Of a stretch of 64,000 nucleotides of DNA, positions 56,174 through 64,000 are shown in pieces. A model generated the notes under the pieces. It was given only the letters and a program-made list of their open reading frames with translations. It did not search any database and was not told the origin of the DNA. Made by a program: the position numbers and the translations under genes. How positions within the stretch are numbered: position 1 is the stretch's first letter; every line of letters starts with the position of its first letter. The stretch comes from Actinosynnema sp042752395 (GTDB lineage Bacteria > Actinomycetota > Actinomycetes > Mycobacteriales > Pseudonocardiaceae), in assembly GCF_042752395.1 (NCBI RefSeq), contig NZ_JBHYXZ010000030.1, positions 1 through 64,000 on the forward strand. The letters are read 5' to 3'.

Positions 56174-57411
56174 GGTCGCGCCTCCAGCGGGGTGAGGTCG
56201 TAGGTGAAGCCGGTGGCCCGCGGCCGGCCCGCCACGAGCAGGTAGAGCAGCGTGTGCCCGGCCGGCGCGCCGGCCAGCGCCTCCAGGTGCTCGTCGTGCA
56301 GGCTGCGCAGCGGGCGGCAGAACAGACCCGCGCCGGCCGCCGCCTCGCCGACCCGCTGGGCGACCGCGCCGGCGGCCCGCAGCAGGGCGCGGTACCCGTC
56401 GGGTCCCGCCTCGGCGACCGCCGCGGCCGGGTCGCCGGTGAGCACCAGCGCGAGGTTCGCGCTGCCCACGTCCAGGACGCTCGGCGGGTGCCGGAAGGTG
56501 TCGGCGATCCGCGCCATCACGGGACTCGCGCCGGCGTCGCCGTGCCACCCGTCGGGCACGCCCTCGACGTTGTGGACCGCCAACCGGTGCCGCAGGTGCC
56601 GCAGGCGGGGAACGGCCGCCACGACCGCGTGCAGGGCCGAGGCGGGCAACGGCCTGGGGTCCGCCGAGAAGCCGCGCGGGCCGTACCCGGAACTGCGCGC
56701 AGAGGTGTGCGGAGCCGGGCGACCGGTCTCGCGGTGCGACGACACCACCAGGCCGTCGCCGTTGATCCCCGCGCGCAGGCCGAGCCTTCGCGCGTGGTCC
56801 TCCAACGCCGCCGAGAGGTGGCCGGCTTCCAGTTCCACCAGCACGTCCGCGAACTCGCCGTACCCGGCCGAGAACCGCTCCGGCCGGCGCACGAGGTCCA
56901 GCCGGACGCTCGTGCCCAACCGTTCGGGCACACCGCCGACGAGCGCCCGCCGCACCGGGTCCAGCGGCCACGACCGGCCGTCCGCGACCAGCGCCACGTC
57001 CACCGCGAACGTGGACCGGGCGGACGGGTAGGCGCGGTGGTCGTTGTACGGGTTCCACGGCTCCCACCGCTGGGGCGTGGCGACGTCGACGAGCAGGTGC
57101 GCCAGCGCCGCCCCGAACGCGCCGTGGCGGGCCAGCTCGCCCAGCGCCACGCCGGGCCCGAACGGCCGCGGCTCCGGTGTGGGACCGTCGGTGACGAGTC
57201 GGCCGGGACCGTGCCGGTAGGCGGCGGCGAGCGCATCGGCGGCGGTCGACCCGGCACCGGCCGCGACGGCAGGCGCGGCGGCGGTCGGCTCGTCGGCGGC
57301 GGTCGGCTCGTCGGCGGCGGTCGGCCCCTCGGCACCGGCGGCGGTCGGCCCCTCGGCGGTGGGCAGGTCGGCGGTGGGCGGCCCCTCCGCGGGCGTGTCG
57401 GCGGTGGTCAC
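56170..57411 (-). CDS. Nitroreductase-fold RiPP protein (second dehydrogenase-like)
   Basis: 413 residues from the GTG at 57411 overlapping the YcaO stop (GTGA). The first 65 residues are a repeat-rich linker (ADEPTAADEPT, EGPTAAGAEGPT). The rest resembles a SagB/nitroreductase fold: NPYNDHRAYPSARSTFAVDV, DVGSANLALVLTG and LLRAAGAVAQRVGEAAAGAGL. It may be a second azoline oxidase or an inactive partner, as thiopeptide clusters often carry more than one such protein. I do not see features of a pyridine synthase, though that family is divergent and could be missed by eye. Confidence 0.7.
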   Translation of the reverse strand: MTTADTPAEGPPTADLPTAEGPTAAGAEGPTAADEPTAADEPTAAAPAVAAGAGSTAADALAAAYRHGPGRLVTDGPTPEPRPFGPGVALGELARHGAFGAALAHLLVDVATPQRWEPWNPYNDHRAYPSARSTFAVDVALVADGRSWPLDPVRRALVGGVPERLGTSVRLDLVRRPERFSAGYGEFADVLVELEAGHLSAALEDHARRLGLRAGINGDGLVVSSHRETGRPAPHTSARSSGYGPRGFSADPRPLPASALHAVVAAVPRLRHLRHRLAVHNVEGVPDGWHGDAGASPVMARIADTFRHPPSVLDVGSANLALVLTGDPAAAVAEAGPDGYRALLRAAGAVAQRVGEAAAGAGLFCRPLRSLHDEHLEALAGAPAGHTLLYLLVAGRPRATGFTYDLTPLEARP

Positions 57412-59117
57412 GGGAACGGGTGGGGCAGCAGGGGTCCGGTCGGGCGCAACCGCGGGATGCCGTGGGTGCGGCGGTCGCGTTCCCCGAACGTCATCGGGAT
57501 CGTGCCGGGCACGACGACCTTGGCCGTGTGCAGGCCGAGGCGGTCGCGCACGACGGGGTCGGTCAGGTCCACCGCGATCACCTCCAGGTCCAGCGCGGCC
57601 CACGCGGTCACGTAGTGCTCCAGCACCGCGTCCAGGTCGTCCGACGGCACCTCCGGCCCGCGCATCTCGACCGGGTCGCCCGGCCGCAGGAAGTCGTACC
57701 GCCCGACCGCCTCCGGCAGGCCGTTGACCGTGACGTGGTCCTCCATCGTCCGGACCAGGTCCGGTTCGCGCAGCATCCGCAGCAGCCGTTCCCGGTCGTA
57801 CTCCCCCGGGTCGGCGTGGGCGCGCTGGGCCGCGGACTCGACGTCCACCGCCACCTCCACCACCGCCGACCGCAACGCGCCCTGAGGGTCGAGCCCCGCA
57901 CCGGCCGCGAAGAACGCCCGCGGCGCGGCCGGGTCGTCGCCGGTGTACCGGGCGAGCGTCAGCACCGTGGGCACGGCGAGGTCGTTGGTCGCGTCGTAGC
58001 ACTCCAGCCGATAGCCGAGCTGTGCCAGCCGATCGGCCAGGTGCAGCGCGAGCCCGTCGCGCGCCACGACGGTGGGCAGCGGCGTGCGCTGGTACCACGC
58101 CATGAGGAACGCGTCCCGCTCCGCGACCTCGAACAGCCCGTACAGCACGGCCTCCGTGAGGCTGTTGCCCGCACCGCACCCGTTGGACGTCTCGTTGACG
58201 AACCGCGGTCCGGGCGTGCCGCCCCAGTACACGACGTGCTCCGGCACCGCCACGGTGGTCCCGCGCGAGTACGACCAGCCGTGCACCCAGCGCGTGCGGA
58301 CGTCCGGCGCGTAGGGCACGACGTGCGGCGACGGCAGGTCCGGCAGCCCGAGGCGCGTCGGCTCGACCGCGCGTTCCGGGCCGAGGTCGGCGAAGGACGC
58401 CTCCAGCACGGTGGTCACCCGCCGGGGCCGCAGCCCGGCCAGCCGCTCCACCGCCTCGAACAACGCCACCCGTTCCGACTCGGCGAACGTGCCGGTCCGG
58501 CCGAACCCGGCCTGCGTGCCCGCCCCGTCGGTCACGATCCGCGCGCTCACCGCGGGCAACGGCAGGTCACCGTAGTGGGACAGCCGGTCGACCGGCCCGT
58601 GCCGCTGGTCGAACAACGCGTCACGCACCGCGTCCCCGGCCGTCAACGGGTTCGGCCCGCGCGCCGTCCCCGGCGACACGGGCGCCGGCTCCCGCGCCAC
58701 GACCGCCGCGTCGGCGCTGTCGTCGGGCAGCGGCCCGCACACCGGACACCCCTCCGGGCGCGGCCGCACCCGGTGCTCGGCCACGGTGCCGAGGTCCGCG
58801 CGGACCGACAGCACCCGGTCGCGGTACGCCTCCGGGTCGGCCAACACCATCCGCGTCACGGCGTCCACCAACGGCCCGTGCGCCGGCGACGGCACGCCAC
58901 CCACCCGCGTGCCCTCCGCACGACGCGGCACGGCGGTGCCCTGCGCGGCCAGTCGCACGTCCTCTGCGCACACCAGGCACACCCCCGGCCCGCCACCGAC
59001 GACCGGCCCGATCAACGCCACCGGGCCGTCGTACCGGACGGGCAGCACCGCCTCCGCGCCCGCGCCGACCCGCGCGAGGTCACCGAGCGCGTACGCCGTC
59101 AGCTCCACCACGCTCAC
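57408..59117 (-). CDS. YcaO cyclodehydratase
   Basis: 569 residues. YcaO ATP-binding features are visible: ESERVALFEAVERLAG, SNGCGAGNSLTEAVLYGLFE with VAERDAFLMAWY, and the Pro-rich C terminus ending PLLPHPFP, which in azoline-forming YcaO enzymes reaches the active site. The enzyme phosphorylates the amide and cyclises Cys (or Ser) to azolines on the precursor, with leader binding by the ThiF-like partner. The first 190 residues include a CxxC pair (VCLVCAED, CPVCGP). The GTG start at 59117 overlaps the previous stop (GTGA). Confidence 0.92.
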   Translation of the reverse strand: MSVVELTAYALGDLARVGAGAEAVLPVRYDGPVALIGPVVGGGPGVCLVCAEDVRLAAQGTAVPRRAEGTRVGGVPSPAHGPLVDAVTRMVLADPEAYRDRVLSVRADLGTVAEHRVRPRPEGCPVCGPLPDDSADAAVVAREPAPVSPGTARGPNPLTAGDAVRDALFDQRHGPVDRLSHYGDLPLPAVSARIVTDGAGTQAGFGRTGTFAESERVALFEAVERLAGLRPRRVTTVLEASFADLGPERAVEPTRLGLPDLPSPHVVPYAPDVRTRWVHGWSYSRGTTVAVPEHVVYWGGTPGPRFVNETSNGCGAGNSLTEAVLYGLFEVAERDAFLMAWYQRTPLPTVVARDGLALHLADRLAQLGYRLECYDATNDLAVPTVLTLARYTGDDPAAPRAFFAAGAGLDPQGALRSAVVEVAVDVESAAQRAHADPGEYDRERLLRMLREPDLVRTMEDHVTVNGLPEAVGRYDFLRPGDPVEMRGPEVPSDDLDAVLEHYVTAWAALDLEVIAVDLTDPVVRDRLGLHTAKVVVPGTIPMTFGERDRRTHGIPRLRPTGPLLPHPFP

Positions 59118-60667
59118 CGGCCCACCTCCGGCACCGCGAACCCGACCAGCCCCGCCGCGTGCAGCACCGGCCCCAACGCCACCCGCTTGACCTCGGCCAC
59201 GCCCGCCAGCTCCCGCAACCGCGCCTGCAACCCCTCCTCCGCCTCACGCACCCCGTACGGCCAGTACCAGGCGCGGTCGGTCCACGGCACGTCGGCGACG
59301 GTCGGCTCCTCCACCGGGAACGCGCCGCACAGCAGCACCGGCTCCCCCACCCCCGCCTGCGCCCGGCCGGCCGCCGCCAGGGCCGCGAACGCCACCGCGT
59401 CCGCGGCGCTCGCCTCGACGGCCCACGACAGCTCCTCGCCACCCGAGCGCACGACGGCCCGCACCACCCCGTCGCCGAGCCGGGTCACCTCGACCTCGGC
59501 GGGCAGCGCGAACCGCAGCACCACCGCCTTCCACCACCGCCGGGCCGTCGGGTCCGACTCCCACTCCCCCGGCTCGACCGGCGTGCCCGGCAGCACCCGC
59601 ACGGCGGTGCGCAACGCCAAGCCCAACGCGTGCACGGCGTCCGCGCCCACCACCGCGGTGTCGGGCGCGAGCCGGTGCGCGGCGCGGACCACGGCGTCCA
59701 GCCGGGCCGAGTCCCTGGTGGTGCCGTACCCGACCGCGTCGCCGGACGCGGCCAGCTTCACCGGCACCTGCGGCAGGTCGCCGGTCTCCGGCGCGGGCAC
59801 GGGTCCGAGTTCGGGGTCGCCCAGCACGTCGGCGGTCCGCCCGCCCGGCGGCGCGGGGCGCACGGCCGACAGCCACGGGTGGTACTCCGCGCGCAGCGGG
59901 TCCAGCCGCGCGACCAGCACCGGCTGGTGCGGCGGCCCGGCCGGCGGCGTGTCGTGCCACAGGTCCGCCACCTCGTGCGCCGGGTCGGGCAGCCCGGCGA
60001 CCGCGCACACCAACCGGTGCGCCGCGGCCGAGCCGACCAGCGCCGCCAGCACCTCCGGCGGCTCGCCCGCCTGCCCGTCGAGGCGACGGGCCACCGCCTC
60101 GGCGTCGGCGAGCACGTCGCCCCGCGCCCCGGGCGCGACCACGAACCCCACGTCCGCGGCGCACCCGGCGGCGACCACGTGACCGCCGGACACCAGCACC
60201 AGGCCCGGCCCCGGCTCGACCGGCCCCACCGCCAACCCGGTGGCCGTCAACGCCCGGTGCGCGGCGGCGGCCACGGCCCCGGAGCCGACCACCGCCACCG
60301 CGTCCGCGCGCATCAGCTCCCACGCCCGCGCGGGCCGGGGCGCGACCGACTCCAGCCACCGCGCGACGTGCCCGGGCGGCCCCTGCGCGTCCCACGACGC
60401 GGGCACCCGCACCAGCAGGTCGTGCTCGTGCAGCTGGTCGATGACCAGCCGCAACGCCGCCGCCACCGCGGGCGGCGCCTGGTCGGGCACGGCCAACTGC
60501 TCCGGCGGCACGCCGGCGGTCAGCGGTCCGGCCAGTCGCTGCCACACCGTCCACAGCCCCTTGCCGCCGGCCACGCTGAAGCTCGCCGACCAGCCCCGCA
60601 CGTGCAGGCCGGTGTCGGTCGGGCTCGCGTGGACGATCGGGCGCAGCCGCAGCAGCTCGTCACTCAC
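59114..60667 (-). CDS. Ocin-ThiF-like cyclodehydratase partner with probable leader-binding (RRE) domain
   Basis: 517 residues. The N-terminal 80 or so (LRLRPIVHASPTDTGLHVRG, then VPPEQLAVPDQ) fits a RiPP recognition element-type winged helix. The next part holds an E1/ThiF-like Rossmann segment (ADAVAVVGSGAVAAAAHRAL, GPGLVLVSGG). The C-terminal half has repeated YcaO-partner-like segments (ARLDPLRAEYHPWLSAV, WPYGVREAEEGLQAR). It resembles LazD/TbtF-type proteins that bind the leader and activate the YcaO enzyme. There is no CxxC zinc pair of true E1 enzymes. GTG start overlaps the LanB stop. Confidence 0.8.
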   Translation of the reverse strand: MSDELLRLRPIVHASPTDTGLHVRGWSASFSVAGGKGLWTVWQRLAGPLTAGVPPEQLAVPDQAPPAVAAALRLVIDQLHEHDLLVRVPASWDAQGPPGHVARWLESVAPRPARAWELMRADAVAVVGSGAVAAAAHRALTATGLAVGPVEPGPGLVLVSGGHVVAAGCAADVGFVVAPGARGDVLADAEAVARRLDGQAGEPPEVLAALVGSAAAHRLVCAVAGLPDPAHEVADLWHDTPPAGPPHQPVLVARLDPLRAEYHPWLSAVRPAPPGGRTADVLGDPELGPVPAPETGDLPQVPVKLAASGDAVGYGTTRDSARLDAVVRAAHRLAPDTAVVGADAVHALGLALRTAVRVLPGTPVEPGEWESDPTARRWWKAVVLRFALPAEVEVTRLGDGVVRAVVRSGGEELSWAVEASAADAVAFAALAAAGRAQAGVGEPVLLCGAFPVEEPTVADVPWTDRAWYWPYGVREAEEGLQARLRELAGVAEVKRVALGPVLHAAGLVGFAVPEVGR

Positions 60668-63099
60668 TCGATCCCCCAATAGGTCTCCGCGACCACTTCG
60701 AGCACCCGCCCACCGGGCGACTGGACGCCCGGCACCGGCACCGCGTCGGTGAACCGGACGCCCGCCGGGAACCGGGACAGCAGCCGGGGCAGCGCGCGCA
60801 GGTGCAGGGCGTTGCCGAAGTCCACGTACTGCGACTTGGCCGGGAGCAGCCGTTGCGCCACGTCGGCGGACGGCGGCGCGGAGGCCGCGCCGACGAACAC
60901 GTGCTCCGGCAGCCCGTGCCGGGCGCGCAACCGGACCACCTCCGCCGCGACCGGGTCCTCGGCCAGGTCCGGCGTGACGGCGAACTCCCACGCGCGGCGG
61001 GCCAGCACCACGTCGCGGTAGCGCAGCTCGCCGCTCACCACCGCCTCGCCGTCGCGCTCGCCCGACCGCAGCGCCCGCAGGTCCACCCCGCCGCAGGCGA
61101 GGTCGGAGTACAGCGGGACGTGCCGGTCGGGCAGCACCAGCGGCACCAGGAAACCCGGGTAGACCACGTCCAGCGGCTCGTCGCCGTGCAGCACCCTGAC
61201 CTCGTCGGTGCGCGGGTCGTGCCGGACCCGGAGTTCGTCCACGGGCAGGTCGGCCCAGCGGGGGTCGTCGCCGATCTCGCGTGAGGCCAGGAGCGGGTGC
61301 AGGTTGGCGTTGAACCCGTGCACCGGCCGGAACTGCGCGAACCGGTCCCCGAGCGAGCGCCGCAGCCGGGCGGCCACCGCGTCCGCCGCGCCGGGGAACC
61401 GCCGCAGGAACCGGCTGGTGAACCGGCCGAACCCGGCGTAGACGTGGTTCACCACGAGCCGCCCGTCCCGCGTCGGTTGGACGAAGAACGCGTAGGAACC
61501 GGGACGGCGCAGCCAACCCGGCAGGTGTCGGGCGGCCTCGCGCACCACGTCGTCGGACACCGCGCCGTCCGCGCGCACCGCCGCGGCGAGCTTCGCCCGG
61601 GACTCCAGCAGGGCGACGATCCCGGGGTCCGTGGCCGTCTCCTCGTCCTGCCAGACGCCGGACAGGAACGCCGCGCACTCCGCCAACGACGCCGTGCCGC
61701 CGACGCCGACCGCGTCGACGAACCGGTTGCGCACCAGCCGCCGCGCCAAGACCTGCCGGTCGAACAGGACGAGCAGCGGGGTGAGGCGGGTGAGGGTGTC
61801 GGTGCCCGTGGCGGGCACCCGCACCGGGTGCGGCAGGACGACGTCCTCCAGCACCGGCGCGATGCCGGACAGGTCGACGCCGACGTGGTCGCCGAGGTCG
61901 CGCCACCCCCGGGCGAGTTCGGCGGTGGCGGCGGCGCGGGCGGGCGGGTCGGCGGTGGCGAAGGCGGCCGTCGTCCCGATCAGCCGTTCCAGGCGGTCGG
62001 CGGGCTCGTGCGCGCCGATCCCGCGCAGCCACGCGACGGTCGCCGCGGGCGCGTCCGGGTCCTGCGGGTGCACCGGATCGACCGGCACCAGCAGACCGAG
62101 GTCGAGCACGCGGTCGACGTAGGCGCGGGCGGCGGAGTCCGGGTCCGGCGTGGTGAGCCTGGCCGCCAGCGCTTCGACCAGCGCGGCGGGCGTGACGCCG
62201 TCCGGGCCGGCCTCGCGGACGTGCGCGACCACGAACCGCAGCGGACCGGTGGCCGCGACGTCCACTTCCTCCTCGCGGGTGAGGTCGATCCGTGACGGAG
62301 GGGCGTCGGGCCTGGGGACGACCGGGATGTCGCGGGAGAACCGCAGCCGGCCGTCGTGGTCGCGCAGGCCGGGCGCGAGCCGGTGCGGCCGGTCGCGGAA
62401 CGCGCCCACCAACCGCGCCAGCAACAGCCGGTTCACCTCCGTGTGCGCCACCGGTTCCGCTTCGGGCCACGGCTCGTCACCCCACGAACCCCAACCCACA
62501 TGCGTGTACCACGACAACGGACTCGTCTTCGACGTGGCCCGCAACGCGTACCGCAGCACCGTCGCCTCCACCTTGCGCGCCCGACGATCCGGCACACCAC
62601 CCGCCACCGCCGTCCGCCCCAGCCCGTGCAACAGATCGACACCGGTCACCACCCCGGCCAACCGCACCGACTCCTCGCCGCACAACCGCGCCAACACCAC
62701 GCGCTCGGCCGCCAACGCGCCCGGCCACGCCACCGCCACCGCCCCGATCGCCACGTCCAGCGCCGCACGTTCGGCCAACCACCGCGCCAGCAGCGGCACC
62801 CGCACCGGCAGGTCACCCAACCCCGCCACCAACGCCGGACGCGGCGAACGACCGTTGTGCACATCCCGCCGCAACGGCAACACCACCCGACGGTGGAACT
62901 CCGCCGAATGACCACCCGCACTGTCGTGCAACGCCTCCGCCACCCGCCCCGCCAACCCCAGAACACGCGACTCCGCGGCGACCGCGGCCGCCATCGCCGC
63001 CCGAAAAGCCGCCGCACCCGCCGGCGACTCGGGATACGGCAGCGCCGCCACCCGCACCAACGCATAGGGTGCCAACTCGGTGGCGAGGACTTCGGCCAT
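60664..63099 (-). CDS. LanB-type dehydratase, tRNA-dependent glutamylation protein (LazB-like)
   Basis: 811 residues from the ATG at 63099, which follows GGGAGGGAG. It matches the glutamylation part of lantibiotic dehydratases: RVAALPYPES at the N terminus, RRARKVEATVLRYALRAT with KTSPLSWYTHVGWG, HPLLASREIGDD, and a C-terminal PAKSQYVDFGNALHL block. It stops where NisB would continue into the elimination domain, which here is in the gene at 54581. The enzyme transfers Glu from glutamyl-tRNA to Ser hydroxyls in the core. First enzyme gene after the precursor, 88 bp away with a hairpin between. Confidence 0.9.
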   Translation of the reverse strand: MAEVLATELAPYALVRVAALPYPESPAGAAAFRAAMAAAVAAESRVLGLAGRVAEALHDSAGGHSAEFHRRVVLPLRRDVHNGRSPRPALVAGLGDLPVRVPLLARWLAERAALDVAIGAVAVAWPGALAAERVVLARLCGEESVRLAGVVTGVDLLHGLGRTAVAGGVPDRRARKVEATVLRYALRATSKTSPLSWYTHVGWGSWGDEPWPEAEPVAHTEVNRLLLARLVGAFRDRPHRLAPGLRDHDGRLRFSRDIPVVPRPDAPPSRIDLTREEEVDVAATGPLRFVVAHVREAGPDGVTPAALVEALAARLTTPDPDSAARAYVDRVLDLGLLVPVDPVHPQDPDAPAATVAWLRGIGAHEPADRLERLIGTTAAFATADPPARAAATAELARGWRDLGDHVGVDLSGIAPVLEDVVLPHPVRVPATGTDTLTRLTPLLVLFDRQVLARRLVRNRFVDAVGVGGTASLAECAAFLSGVWQDEETATDPGIVALLESRAKLAAAVRADGAVSDDVVREAARHLPGWLRRPGSYAFFVQPTRDGRLVVNHVYAGFGRFTSRFLRRFPGAADAVAARLRRSLGDRFAQFRPVHGFNANLHPLLASREIGDDPRWADLPVDELRVRHDPRTDEVRVLHGDEPLDVVYPGFLVPLVLPDRHVPLYSDLACGGVDLRALRSGERDGEAVVSGELRYRDVVLARRAWEFAVTPDLAEDPVAAEVVRLRARHGLPEHVFVGAASAPPSADVAQRLLPAKSQYVDFGNALHLRALPRLLSRFPAGVRFTDAVPVPGVQSPGGRVLEVVAETYWGIE

Positions 63100-63119
63100 T
63101 CGCGCTCCCTCCCGCAGCC

Positions 63120-63153
63120 GGATCGGGGACGCCGCGAGCGACGCCCCCGATCC
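63120..63153 (-). terminator. Hairpin between RiPP precursor and enzyme genes
   Basis: Perfect 9-bp arms GGATCGGGG and CCCCGATCC around a 16-base partly paired loop, in the 88-bp gap after the precursor stop. It probably acts as a partial terminator that keeps the precursor transcript more abundant than the enzyme transcripts, as in many RiPP operons. Confidence 0.6.
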
Positions 63154-63187
63154 GTGACACCGCCGCGTCACCGCGACCGAAGTGGAA

Positions 63188-63325
63188 TCAGACCTGCGAC
63201 GGGTCCACGCTGCAGCAAGAGCAGGACGCGGGTCCGGGGCCGCCGTCCACGAACGCCGCGTTGCCGATCGTGGTCACGGCCAGTTCGTCCAGGACCAGGT
63301 CCTCGACGTCGAAAGTCAGATCCAT
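63188..63325 (-). CDS. Thiopeptide-like / azole RiPP precursor peptide
   Basis: 45 residues from the ATG at 63325, preceded by GGAGAGG. The leader has the acidic helix typical of thiopeptide leaders (FDVEDLVLDELAVTTI) followed by a Gly/Pro linker (DGGPGPA). The core is SCSCCSVDPSQV: Cys at core positions 2, 4 and 5 can become thiazoles, Ser at 1, 3, 6 and 10 can be dehydrated. Ser1 and Ser10 have the spacing that gives 26-membered thiopeptide rings, but residue 9 is Pro, not the usual Cys. An in-frame start at 63442 would add a basic, non-leader extension and is rejected. It is the first gene of the operon at 54581-63325. Confidence 0.88.
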   Translation of the reverse strand: MDLTFDVEDLVLDELAVTTIGNAAFVDGGPGPASCSCCSVDPSQV

Positions 63326-63942
63326 GTCACCTCTCCATCCAGTCCGCCGTCGGGTGGGCAGGCGGGACACTAAGCGGATTGATCTGGGTCCGACAAGACC
63401 GGACAACCCTATTCCAAATGGTGCCAGAAATGCACCCGACAACGCCTTTCGGGCGAATAAGCGGCCTTATTGACCCATCGGTGTGCACTACCTTGACAGC
63501 GCGTCTTCACCGTGCCACCACGGCGTTTTTTACGGAGAACGGGTCAAGGACGTTGGTTCCGGTGGGCAATCGATTCGATTCCCCGATGGGAGGCATCGGG
63601 ACACCAGACCTCCCGCTTACCGCGCGGTGGTCCACCCGTTCCCGGATCGGGGTAGGCTGCACGTCTCACGTTCGCGTGAATTCCGGCCACGGTGCGGATT
63701 CCCGAACAGGGCCGTCAGCCCTGGACGCCCGCCACCTGCCGGGTGGAGGCGTTGAGGCGGTTCCACACGTTCACCGTGGCGATGGCGACCAGCCGAGAGC
63801 TGCCGCTGGTCGTGGTGCGCCGTGCCCGGCAGGGTCACGGCGGGGTGGTCCACCCGTGCTCGCACGTTCGTCGTCGCTCCGGTCACATCGTGCTCGCTTG
63901 CTCCGTCAACCCCCTGACGGATCCCGCGCGGAGGATGTGACA
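63326..63942. promoter_or_regulatory. Divergent region between RiPP operon and sigma-factor gene
   Basis: No gene is supported here; overlapping open frames lack ribosome sites and family features. Two palindromes lie upstream of the precursor: GTCCG-ACAAGAC-CGGAC at 63388-63404 and AATAAG-CGGC-CTTATT at 63456-63471. The second sits in an AT-richer patch and could be an operator or part of the precursor promoter. Confidence 0.5.
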
Positions 63943-64000
63943 GTGACCGACAGCGACTACCTCGCCGCCCGCTTCGAGGCCGACCGCGCCCACCTCAGGG
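63943..64000 (+). CDS. ECF-type RNA polymerase sigma factor (5' end only)
   Basis: Nineteen codons at the right edge (TDSDYLAARFEADRAHLR). The start matches the FEAxRxHLRAVAYRM opening of large-family ECF sigma factors. GTG at 63943 follows GGAGG by 8 bases. It is divergent from the RiPP operon, so a regulatory link is possible but unproven. Confidence 0.55.
   Translation, partial: MTDSDYLAARFEADRAHLR

Noticed and set aside
63617..63940. Open frames between the RiPP precursor and the sigma-factor gene
   Set aside because: No ribosome sites, mixed composition and overlapping frames on both strands; no protein family features.

Overview
This is high-GC actinobacterial DNA. GTG and TTG starts, SARP/NB-ARC regulators, secreted subtilisins and several biosynthetic genes suggest a filamentous actinomycete, probably Pseudonocardiales (Saccharothrix/Actinosynnema/Lentzea-like; inferred, not proven). 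It is a draft scaffold with two 10-N gaps. At both gaps the flanking sequence looks like degraded, overlapping copies of the same bases, so both gaps are probably artefacts.

Layout. (1) 1-32.3 kb: a nonribosomal peptide cluster. Two minus-strand NRPS genes (17356-23892 and 1-17348, running off the left edge) encode seven complete C-A-T modules and the start of an eighth. The adenylation domains fall into repeated families in the order a-b-b-a-c-d-c, with a = Thr-like pocket. Next to them are a divergent M20 amidohydrolase, an ornithine-cyclodeaminase-family protein and two SARP/NB-ARC activators. No thioesterase, epimerase or MbtH gene is visible; they may lie beyond the left edge.

(2) 33-49.6 kb: mixed genes. 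These include a cytoplasmic subtilisin with a small propeptide-like partner, a membrane Ser/Thr kinase with a cellulose-binding-like ectodomain coupled to a virginiamycin B lyase, a TetR regulator with a minisatellite-encoded tail divergent from a heterodimeric ABC exporter, a secreted subtilisin, an LLM flavin-type oxidoreductase, a GH92 glycosidase, a frameshifted small gene and a very long hairpin.

(3) 49.6-54.5 kb: an ArsR-like regulator overlapping an S9 peptidase, a SGNH lipoprotein esterase, a small secreted protein and an unusual proline-phased Arg/Trp-rich protein.

(4) 54.6-63.3 kb: a compact RiPP operon. A 45-residue thiopeptide-like precursor with core SCSCCSVDPSQV is followed by a glutamylating LanB dehydratase, an ocin-ThiF-like partner, a YcaO cyclodehydratase, a nitroreductase-like protein and a fused eliminase-dehydrogenase. 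All four junctions between the enzyme genes are GTGA stop/start overlaps. The enzyme set resembles lactazole/thiopeptide machinery, but I see no separate pyridine synthase, peptidase or dedicated transporter in the window. The product may be a linear dehydrated azole peptide or an unusual thiopeptide; this is the best candidate for an undescribed system here. An ECF-type sigma factor begins at the right edge.
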